5,387 nt of DNA. It comes from an uncultured Oscillospiraceae bacterium. GTDB lineage: Bacteria; Bacillota; Clostridia; Oscillospirales; Oscillospiraceae. Shown piece after piece: positions 1 through 5,387 of the stretch. Made by a program: the position numbers and the translations under genes. Below the pieces are notes generated by a model. It was given only the letters and a program-made list of their open reading frames with translations. It made no database searches and had not been told where the DNA came from. The stretch covers positions 1 to 5,387 of the forward strand of contig CAKTKT010000079.1 in assembly GCA_934572325.1 (NCBI GenBank), written 5' to 3'. How positions within the stretch are numbered: position 1 is the first letter of the stretch; every line of letters starts with the position of its first letter.

Positions 1-1265
1 TCTACGGCTACTGGGGCATCGTCATCGTCCAGACGCTGACCTTCTTCCCCGTGTGCTACATGATGCTCAAGGGGCTTTTGAAGAACATCGACCCCTCGCT
101 TGAGGAGGCGGCGCGCGACATGGGCGCAAGCCGCATGAAGGTGTTCACCAGCGTCACGCTGCCGCTGATGCTGCCCGGGCTCGGCAACGCCTTTCTCGTC
201 ACGTTTATCGAGTCTATCGCAGACTTTGCCAACCCCATGATAATCGGCGGCTCGTATGACACCCTCGCCACTACCATCTATCTCCAGATAACCGGCGCTT
301 ACGACAAGGCGGGCGCGGCGGCGATGGCGGTGGTGCTGCTGTGCATCACGCTGGCGATGTTCGCCGTGCAGAAGTATTATCTCGAGGCAAAGACCGCCGC
401 CACCCTCACGGGCAAGGCATCGCGCGGCAGGATGCTCATAGAGGACAGGAGCGTGCGCGCCCCCTTGACCGTGCTGTGCTCGCTCGCGGCGATGTTCGTT
501 ATACTGATGTACATATGCGTGCCGATAGGCGCGTTCTTCCCGACCTGGGGCTATAAGTTCTTCCCGCTGACCGGAAAGTGGTTCAAGCTCGTCTTCACGC
601 GCTACCACGGCTTCCAGGCGTTCCGCGATTCGTTTGTCCTCTCGCTCATCGCCGCGCCCATCACCGCGCTTTTGAGCATGATAATCTCCTACCTCGTCGT
701 CAAGCGCAGATTCAGGTCTAAGGGCTTTATCGAGGCGGTCTCCATGCTCGCCATGGCTGTCCCCGGCACTGTCCTCGGCGTCGGCTATATCCGCGGCTTT
801 GCCGGCGGCGTGTTCCACACGGGCTTTTTGCAGGGCATCTACGGCACTGGGCTCATCCTCATCATCGTGTTTGTCGTCCGCTCCCTGCCCACCGGTACGC
901 GCAGCGGCATCTCCGCCCTGCGCCAGATCGACAGATCCATCGAGGAATCCGCCTACGACATGGGCGCGGACAGCTTCAAGGTATTTATGACGGTCACGCT
1001 CCCGCTCATCAAGGACTCGTTCCTCTCCGGTCTTGTCACGGCGTTCGTGCGCAGCATAACCGCGATTTCCGCCATCATCCTTCTCGTCACGCCGCAGTTT
1101 CTGCTCATCACCGTGCAGATCAACGAGTTTGCCGAGAAAGGCTCGTACAGCCTTGCCTGCGCGTTCGCAACCATCCTTATCGTGATAACCTACGGCGCGG
1201 TGCTGCTGATGAATCTCTTTATCAAGCACTTCGGCACCAGCAAAAAAATAAAGGAGGATTCGTAA
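1..1265 (+). CDS. ABC transporter permease, two-domain FbpB/AfuB/PhnV type (5' partial)
   Basis: Integral membrane subunit of an ABC importer that forms the path for substrate delivered by a solute-binding protein. The frame is open from base 3, so the gene starts upstream; 420 residues are visible and I estimate 100-150 are missing. Two binding-protein-dependent transport (MetI-like) domains can be seen. The first is cut and shows its EAA loop at 102-180 (EEAARDMGAS...LPLMLPG). The second is complete and shows its EAA loop at about 942-1010 (EESAYDMGAD...LPLI). These loops contact the ATPase. Hydrophobic segments lie near 189-250, 318-384, 471-540, 636-702, 735-800, 843-890, 1029-1094 and 1158-1223. 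Having both permease domains in one chain is typical of the ferric iron/hexose-phosphate/2-aminoethylphosphonate group. The ATPase gene starts 3 nt after the TAA stop, so the genes are co-transcribed. The family call is firm; the substrate is unknown. Confidence 0.93.
   Translation, partial: YGYWGIVIVQTLTFFPVCYMMLKGLLKNIDPSLEEAARDMGASRMKVFTSVTLPLMLPGLGNAFLVTFIESIADFANPMIIGGSYDTLATTIYLQITGAYDKAGAAAMAVVLLCITLAMFAVQKYYLEAKTAATLTGKASRGRMLIEDRSVRAPLTVLCSLAAMFVILMYICVPIGAFFPTWGYKFFPLTGKWFKLVFTRYHGFQAFRDSFVLSLIAAPITALLSMIISYLVVKRRFRSKGFIEAVSMLAMAVPGTVLGVGYIRGFAGGVFHTGFLQGIYGTGLILIIVFVVRSLPTGTRSGISALRQIDRSIEESAYDMGADSFKVFMTVTLPLIKDSFLSGLVTAFVRSITAISAIILLVTPQFLLITVQINEFAEKGSYSLACAFATILIVITYGAVLLMNLFIKHFGTSKKIKEDS
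1251..1257 (+). promoter_or_regulatory. Shine-Dalgarno site of the ABC ATPase gene
   Basis: AAGGAGG lies inside the last codons of the permease gene, 11 nt before the ATG at 1269. The spacing is a little long but the match is near perfect. It supports the 1269 start and suggests translational coupling across the 3-nt gap. Confidence 0.7.
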
Positions 1266-1268
1266 GCC

Positions 1269-2345
<1,077 letters not shown>

Positions 2346-2358
2346 CAAGGCAAAAAAC

Positions 2359-2367
2359 GGAGAAAGG
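2359..2367 (+). promoter_or_regulatory. Shine-Dalgarno site deciding the start of the ROK-like gene
   Basis: GGAGAAAGG ends one base before the ATG at 2369, with the GGAG core 6 nt from the start. The frame stays open upstream into the ATPase gene, so this site is the main reason to begin the protein at MLRQWIG rather than at the GTG at 2342 or earlier. Confidence 0.65.
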
Positions 2368-2368
2368 C

Positions 2369-4105
2369 ATGCTCCGGCAATGGATAGGGTCCGCAAAGGC
2401 GGACGCGCCGGTGTGGCTCGACGAGGTGAGTCGCGCCTGCGCCGCTGTGGATACCTGCACTCCGGTAATACTCGAGCTCACACTTTTTGATGGGAAAAAG
2501 CGCGCTTTTACGCGCTTTTTCCCGTCTTGGAGCGATGAGGACGAGCGCCGGTTCGTGCGGGAGTATCTGTGCGCCTGTGTGTTCAACACGCTCTCCGCGC
2601 TCGGCGGGAGCTGTCTGACGTTTTATTATGACCTTCAAAACGCGCCGCTCGCCGCTCTCATCGGTGAGCTTGACGGGCTTTTCCGCCCTGAAGCTGCCGA
2701 TCGGAGCGGCTACGGCAAGATCGTCCGCGAGGCGGACAGGATCTGCGCTTTCCTCGGGCGCGGGCGCTTGCGCTTCGAGCGCCGCAGCATCGCGGAGTAT
2801 GAGGCGTCGCCGACGGAGGAGTGTCGCCGCGCCGCCGACTTGGCGCAGGCTCTGCGCGATACCGCACTGCGCGCCGATACGCGCGTGTGCTGCGGCGTGG
2901 ATGTGGGCGGCACGGATATAAAGCTCGCCGTCTCGGCAAATGGAACGCTTGTCTGCACGCGCGAGTATGACTGGAATCCCGCCGGCTTTTCTCTTGCCGA
3001 GCAGATCATCGATCCTATTTTGCTCCTCACGCGCCTAATGCGCGCCTGCGCGGCGGACTATCTCGCCACCGGCGCGATAGGGGAGGGGCTGCGCGCGGCG
3101 CTTGGCAGGGACACGCCGGATGCCGTGACGGCGAGCGCCGTTGAAGAAGCCGAGGCGCGTCTCGGCGTGGCTGTCAATGTTCTTGACAGCGTGGGGCTGA
3201 GCTTTCCCGACGTCGTCGTGCGCGACGCGATCGTCGGCGGCGAGACGCCCAAGACCCACGGTATGCGCGCGAATCGTGCGCTTGACTATGAGGCGCAGTT
3301 TGCAAAGCTCACGCGGCTCAATGCCGCGCTTGAGGCGCTCTGCCGTGCGCCGGGGCACGTGCGCGTGACGAACGACGGCAACATCGCGGCGTATACTGCG
3401 GCGATGGAGCTTGCGCACAGCGGGCGCGCGCAGCTTATGCAAAACGGCGTGCTCGCCCATTCGCTGGGCACGGATCTCGGTGCGGGCTGGCTCAACGCGG
3501 CGGGGGAGATACCGGAGTATTCGCTGGAGCTGTATGACAGCATCATCGATCTCGGCAGTTGGGTCAGCCGCGAGTATGCGCCGGACGATCTGCGCTGTGT
3601 GCGCAATGAAAATTCGGGGCTGTGCTCCGTGCGGCGCTATCTCGGCCAGGCGGGCGTGTTCCGCATGGCGTGGAGCGCCAAGCCCTCCCTGCTCGACGGC
3701 TTCACCGCGCGCGAGGGGGATAAGCTCGTCGTCCGCACTGTGCCGGAGGATATGCGAAAGCCCTGTCTGGAGCATATCATGCTTCTGGCGGAGCAGGGCG
3801 ACAGCGCCGCGGCGGAGGTGTTCCGCGACGTAGGACGCGCCCTCGCCCATGTGACGGCGGAGGCGGCGGTGCTCCTCGCACCGGAGACGGACACGCGCTT
3901 TCTCTTCGGGCGCTTTGTCAAGCGCCGCCGCTGCTTTGAGCTGATATGCGAGGGCTTTGCCGCAGTGCTGCCGGACATTACGCTTGCCGCCGCGGACAGC
4001 GACCTCGCCTGCACGCCGCTCATGCGCCGGCTCGCCGCGATGACTGACGTCACCGTCGCGCAGTTCGGTCAGGCGGTCGGCGCGGTGTACTACGGTCTGG
4101 AGTAA
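2369..4105 (+). CDS. Divergent ROK/ASKHA-fold kinase-like protein with unrecognised N-terminal region
   Basis: A 578-residue protein. I chose the ATG at 2369 because GGAGAAAGG sits just upstream; a GTG at 2342 overlapping the previous stop has no ribosome site. Residues 1-174 are unrecognised, with predicted strand-then-helix character (VILELTLF, RRFVREYLCACVFNTLSAL). Residues 175 to the end resemble ROK sugar kinases. They have an ATP phosphate-1 loop CGVDVGGTDIK (175-185), an ND dyad (NDGN, 335-338) where ROK proteins carry the catalytic Asp (336 here), and a phosphate-2 loop LGTDLGAGW (366-374). The C-terminal helices resemble ROK (GDSAAAEVFRDVGRAL, then LAPE...FLFGRFV). The ROK hallmarks ExGH and CxCGxxGCxE are not present; the matching stretch reads RCVRNENSGLCSVRRYLG. 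Typical ROK kinases have 290-320 residues, so this one is unusually long. It lies 23 nt after the ATPase gene in the same operon, so a role in processing or sensing the imported solute is plausible. Kinase activity is unproven. Confidence 0.8.
   Translation: MLRQWIGSAKADAPVWLDEVSRACAAVDTCTPVILELTLFDGKKRAFTRFFPSWSDEDERRFVREYLCACVFNTLSALGGSCLTFYYDLQNAPLAALIGELDGLFRPEAADRSGYGKIVREADRICAFLGRGRLRFERRSIAEYEASPTEECRRAADLAQALRDTALRADTRVCCGVDVGGTDIKLAVSANGTLVCTREYDWNPAGFSLAEQIIDPILLLTRLMRACAADYLATGAIGEGLRAALGRDTPDAVTASAVEEAEARLGVAVNVLDSVGLSFPDVVVRDAIVGGETPKTHGMRANRALDYEAQFAKLTRLNAALEALCRAPGHVRVTNDGNIAAYTAAMELAHSGRAQLMQNGVLAHSLGTDLGAGWLNAAGEIPEYSLELYDSIIDLGSWVSREYAPDDLRCVRNENSGLCSVRRYLGQAGVFRMAWSAKPSLLDGFTAREGDKLVVRTVPEDMRKPCLEHIMLLAEQGDSAAAEVFRDVGRALAHVTAEAAVLLAPETDTRFLFGRFVKRRRCFELICEGFAAVLPDITLAAADSDLACTPLMRRLAAMTDVTVAQFGQAVGAVYYGLE
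2489..2526 (+). repeat. Strong inverted repeat inside the ROK-like coding sequence
   Basis: The arms at 2489-2504 and 2511-2526 pair over 16 bp. The inner 13 bp (GGGAAAAAGCGCG against CGCGCTTTTTCCC) are perfect, there is one T-G wobble, and the loop is 6 nt (CTTTTA). It codes for DGKKRAFTRFFPS at about residues 41-53. No U-tract follows the stem, so it is not a canonical intrinsic terminator, but its strength is unusual for a coding region. Confidence 0.85.
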
Positions 4106-4115
4106 CCGCTATGCG

Positions 4116-4147
4116 AAAAAAATCTCCCGCCTGCAAGGGCGGGAGAT
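4116..4147 (-). terminator. Rho-independent terminator of the tetR-family gene, shared with the convergent operon end
   Basis: The arms at 4122-4131 and 4138-4147 pair perfectly over 10 bp (ATCTCCCGCC against GGCGGGAGAT). A T-G pair then closes a GCAA tetraloop (GNRA type). On the minus strand the stem is followed by seven T residues (A-run 4116-4122 on the + strand), giving a textbook terminator 10 nt after the tetR-family stop. On the + strand the hairpin follows the ROK-like stop by 16 nt, but the sequence after it (AAATATAATTC) lacks a U-run, so termination of the + operon here is probably weaker. Confidence 0.88.
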
Positions 4148-4156
4148 AAATATAAT

Positions 4157-4858
4157 TCATTCTTCCATGGGCAGACCCAGCGCGGCGCGGTATCCGGCTT
4201 CCGCCTTGGCTATCGTCTCCGCGATTATTTTCTTCGCGGCAGAGTGCAGGTCAAGCGCCAGCACCTCTTTTATGACCTCGTCCTGCTTTTCCTGCGGCAC
4301 GCGGTAGATCGTCAGACAGCAGCCCAGATAACGCCGCAGCTTCTGCTCGATAGTGAAATACAGATCGCAGTGCTTCGCCATATAACCGCGCGTGATGCCG
4401 CCCGTGGCAATATCCAGCTCATAAAAATCCTTGAGCGCCGCGTCCGGCATATACCGGGCGAAGATGCGCATAAGCTTCTGCGCGGTGTTTGAGTAGATAT
4501 ACTCCAGCGTTGACGGCAGAGTGTACGCCATCACATACACCTCGCGCAGCGGCTCTGACAGCTCCGCAATGTGCATTTGAAGCGCGATCTCCGCCGCATA
4601 CAGCAGCACAGGATCGCCGTCGCCGACGAGCCGACCCGTCATGCCGAACTGATTAGAGAACATCTCGCCCGTCAGACGCAGCAGCAGCGCTTCCTTGCTC
4701 TCGAACGATGCGAAAAACGACGTGGGCGACATTCCCGCCGCCTTTGATATTGAGGCTGTCGTTGTCTTTTCATAGCCGTTTTCGAGAAACAGCTTTATTC
4801 CGGCGTGTATGAGCTTATTTTCTCTCGCCAGACCCTTTGCTTGAATACCTTTTGGCAT
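4157..4858 (-). CDS. TetR/AcrR-family transcriptional regulator
   Basis: A DNA-binding regulator of 233 residues, a normal length for the family. The N-terminal helix-turn-helix domain is clear: helix 1 ENKLIHAGIKLFLENGYEKT (13-32), then the HTH TTASISKAAGMSPTSFFASFESKEALL (33-59), matching the family pattern up to the FxSKExL end. The rest is a helical ligand-binding and dimerisation domain I cannot assign to a ligand. I chose the ATG at 4858 (MPKGIQAKG) over an in-frame ATG at 4873, because the GGAGG site for 4858 directly overlaps the upstream ATG, which has no ribosome site of its own. The gene is convergent with the transporter operon and has its own promoter and palindromes, so it may regulate itself. 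Control of the transporter operon is possible but not shown here. Confidence 0.93.
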   Translation of the reverse strand: MPKGIQAKGLARENKLIHAGIKLFLENGYEKTTTASISKAAGMSPTSFFASFESKEALLLRLTGEMFSNQFGMTGRLVGDGDPVLLYAAEIALQMHIAELSEPLREVYVMAYTLPSTLEYIYSNTAQKLMRIFARYMPDAALKDFYELDIATGGITRGYMAKHCDLYFTIEQKLRRYLGCCLTIYRVPQEKQDEVIKEVLALDLHSAAKKIIAETIAKAEAGYRAALGLPMEE

Positions 4859-4865
4859 GGTTTTA

Positions 4866-4870
4866 TCCTC
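4866..4870 (-). promoter_or_regulatory. Shine-Dalgarno site of the tetR-family gene
   Basis: On the minus strand, GGAGG lies 7 nt upstream of the ATG at 4858-4856. It begins within the second codon of the alternative ATG at 4873-4871 (ATGGAGG), so that longer start is unlikely to be used. Confidence 0.8.
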
Positions 4871-4873
4871 CAT

Positions 4874-4886
4874 GCGGCGTCGCCGC
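4874..4886. repeat. GC palindrome in the tetR leader
   Basis: GCGGCG-T-CGCCGC is a perfect palindrome with 6-bp arms. It sits between the promoter and the ribosome site of the tetR-family gene. In the mRNA it could fold as a 5-bp, 3-nt-loop hairpin ending about 3 nt before the GGAGG. It could instead be a protein-binding half of a composite operator with the adjacent palindrome, with which it shares base 4886. Confidence 0.6.
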
Positions 4887-4900
4887 TGAAAATTTTTCAG
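4886..4900. promoter_or_regulatory. Candidate TetR-type operator (15-bp palindrome)
   Basis: CTGAAAA-T-TTTTCAG is a perfect palindrome with 7-bp arms. It lies immediately downstream of the tetR -10 box, at about +1 to +15. Palindromes of this size and position are common autoregulatory operators for TetR-family dimers. The symmetry and placement are seen; binding is inferred. Confidence 0.55.
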
Positions 4901-4905
4901 AGCTT

Positions 4906-4934
4906 ATTATAGCACGTTTTGCGCCGCGTCACAA
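4906..4934 (-). promoter_or_regulatory. Sigma-70/sigma-A promoter of the tetR-family gene
   Basis: On the minus strand a perfect -10 TATAAT (4911-4906) is preceded by TGC (extended -10 element). A -35-like TTGTGA (4934-4929, 4 of 6 consensus) lies at the ideal 17-bp spacing. Predicted transcription start is near 4899-4900, giving a leader of about 40 nt that includes both palindromes. An ACAAT/ATTGT inverted repeat (4931-4947) overlaps the -35 edge. Confidence 0.8.
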
Positions 4935-5130
4935 TATCAGTAATTGTCTGTTCCACTAATTCACGGTAAATTACTATGAAATACTCCCGTTGATTTGCAA
5001 ATGGCTGAGAGGATTTAGAGACTTTTGGAGGATATTGCGCCGCACACCGAGGGGGCATGGAGCTGCCGCCGGCTTTTTCAACGTACATATTTCGCGCAGG
5101 GGCTGCGGAACAGGCAAAAAAAATGAAATT
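4935..5130. other. Intergenic stretch with no supportable gene
   Basis: No coding region is supportable on either strand: the short open frames have no good ribosome site and overlap the tetR and tRNA promoters. The part up to about 5030 is AT-rich, with a small GTAAATTAC palindrome at 4967-4975. From about 5036 to 5110 the sequence becomes GC-rich and hairpin-prone, for example GGCA/TGCC around TGGAGC, and CGCAG-GGG-CTGCG. It matches no RNA family I recognise and could be a decayed gene, an intergenic repeat or a small RNA. Confidence 0.4.
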
Positions 5131-5135
5131 AGGTC

Positions 5136-5164
5136 TTGCATTTTTGGGAGGGATGTGCTAATAT
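5136..5164 (+). promoter_or_regulatory. Promoter of the tRNA-Pro gene
   Basis: A -35-like TTGCAT (5136-5141) and a -10-like TAATAT (5159-5164) are 17 bp apart, with a TGC extended -10 just before the -10 box. A perfect TATAAT overlaps at 5162-5167, but its spacing to the same -35 would be 20 bp. Either way transcription would start near 5171-5175, giving a short leader before the tRNA at 5190. Confidence 0.6.
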
Positions 5165-5189
5165 AATCAAGCGCTGAAAATGAATATAT

Positions 5190-5265
5190 CCGGGTGTAGC
5201 GCAGATGGTAGCGCGCTTGAATGGGGTTCAAGAGGCCGCTGGTTCAAATCCAGTCACTCGGACCA
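5190..5265 (+). tRNA. tRNA-Pro (anticodon GGG)
   Basis: A complete 76-nt cloverleaf with the 3' CCA encoded (5263-5265). The acceptor stem CCGGGTG/CACTCGG (5190-5196 with 5255-5261) has one G-T pair. The D stem is GCGC/GCGC, the anticodon stem CTTGA/TCAAG (5216-5220 with 5228-5232), and the T stem GCTGG/CCAGT carries loop TTCAAAT. The anticodon loop is ATGGGGT, so the anticodon is GGG (5223-5225), reading CCC and CCU proline codons. C1-G72 with discriminator A73 matches bacterial proline tRNAs, whose synthetase recognises G72 and A73. G37 after G36 fits the TrmD methylation site. Confidence 0.97.
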
Positions 5266-5269
5266 AAAA

Positions 5270-5311
5270 TGACGGGAATTTAGAGGCTTTTCTAAATTTC
5301 CGTCACTTTTT
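5270..5311 (+). terminator. Rho-independent terminator after tRNA-Pro
   Basis: The 15-bp arms at 5270-5284 and 5291-5305 (TGACGGGAATTTAGA against TCTAAATTTCCGTCA) pair with a single G-T wobble around a 6-nt loop GGCTTT. A C and five T residues follow (5307-5311). An A-run directly before the stem (5265-5269) gives the minus strand a U-tract too, so the element may be bidirectional. It starts 4 nt after the CCA end, so the tRNA is transcribed alone. Confidence 0.92.
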
Positions 5312-5328
5312 ATACCTTTCTATTTTAC

Positions 5329-5387
5329 GAGACCATCCCAAAGATTGTGTAAACCTCCGATGTAGTGTAGAATAGAAGCACTACAAC
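5329..5387. mobile_element. Possible end of an IS256-family insertion sequence (partial)
   Basis: GAGACCATCCCAAAG followed by ATTGTGTAAAC (5329-5354) resembles the terminal inverted repeats of IS256/Mutator-type elements, which commonly contain TTGTGTAAA near the end. This is recalled family knowledge, not an alignment. If correct, the element would run rightwards out of the window and bases 5355-5387 would be its subterminal leader. No transposase coding sequence is visible and the second end is outside the window. Confidence 0.4.
5361..5385. repeat. Inverted repeat at the window edge
   Basis: TGTAGTG (5361-5367) and CACTACA (5379-5385) are perfect 7-bp inverted arms around an 11-nt spacer. 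They may be part of the subterminal region of the suspected insertion sequence, or an operator for a gene beyond the window. Confidence 0.6.

Noticed and set aside
2489..2526. Internal hairpin as a true intrinsic terminator ending the operon before the ROK-like gene
   Set aside because: The T-run is inside the stem rather than after it, and coding-like sequence with conserved motifs continues in frame well downstream.
3035..3850. Long minus-strand open frame (271 codons) opposite the ROK-like gene
   Set aside because: It is a shadow frame caused by high GC codon usage: its product is rich in Arg, Ala and His without recognisable motifs, and it lies opposite a gene with clear conserved motifs.
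4897..5088. Minus-strand 63-codon open frame upstream of tetR
   Set aside because: There is no Shine-Dalgarno site, no recognisable motif, and it runs through the tetR promoter.
5035..5169. Possible small + strand gene starting TTG at 5035 after GGAGG
   Set aside because: Only 3 nt separate GGAGG from the TTG, the product has no recognisable features, and it ends in the tRNA promoter.
4974..5231. Minus-strand 85-codon open frame
   Set aside because: It overlaps the tRNA gene and its promoter on the opposite strand and lacks a ribosome site.
5021..5387. CRISPR array or other tandem repeat structure
   Set aside because: No regularly spaced direct repeats are present; only isolated inverted repeats and one imperfect 14-mer pair.

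Overview
The window looks like a GC-rich bacterial chromosome segment, most likely a Gram-positive Clostridia (Oscillospiraceae-like). This is an inference. It rests on strong AGGAGG-type Shine-Dalgarno sites, frequent ATA codons despite high GC in the genes, AT-rich intergenic DNA, a CCA-encoding tRNA gene and canonical sigma-A type promoters. No gene here fixes the species.

Positions 1-4105 (+ strand) hold the 3' part of an operon. It contains a two-domain ABC permease of the FbpB/AfuB/PhnV type (5' end outside the window), its ATPase of the FbpC/PotA class, and a 578-residue protein with a divergent ROK/ASKHA sugar-kinase-like core behind a roughly 170-residue N-terminal region I do not recognise. 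The solute-binding protein that normally completes such a transporter is not in the window and probably lies upstream. Transporters of this class import ferric iron, 2-aminoethylphosphonate, polyamines or hexose phosphates. The kinase-like partner mildly favours a sugar-type or phosphorylated substrate, but sequence alone does not decide it.

Positions 4106-4156 hold one strong hairpin between convergent genes; its U-tract lies only on the minus-strand side. Positions 4157-4858 (- strand) encode a TetR-family regulator. Its start is set by a GGAGG site that overlaps an upstream in-frame ATG. Its promoter (4906-4934) is an extended -10 type, and a perfect 15-bp palindrome follows at about +1 to +15, a good candidate autoregulatory operator.

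Positions 4935-5130 have no supportable gene and include an unexplained GC-rich, hairpin-prone block. A tRNA-Pro(GGG) gene with its own promoter and a strong intrinsic terminator occupies about 5136-5311. The last ~60 bases carry a sequence resembling the terminal inverted repeat of an IS256-family (Mutator-type) insertion sequence that would continue beyond the window.

I see no clearly new defence or mobile system. The points most worth a second look are the atypical ROK-like protein, a 16-bp-arm inverted repeat buried in its coding sequence, and the tetR control region.
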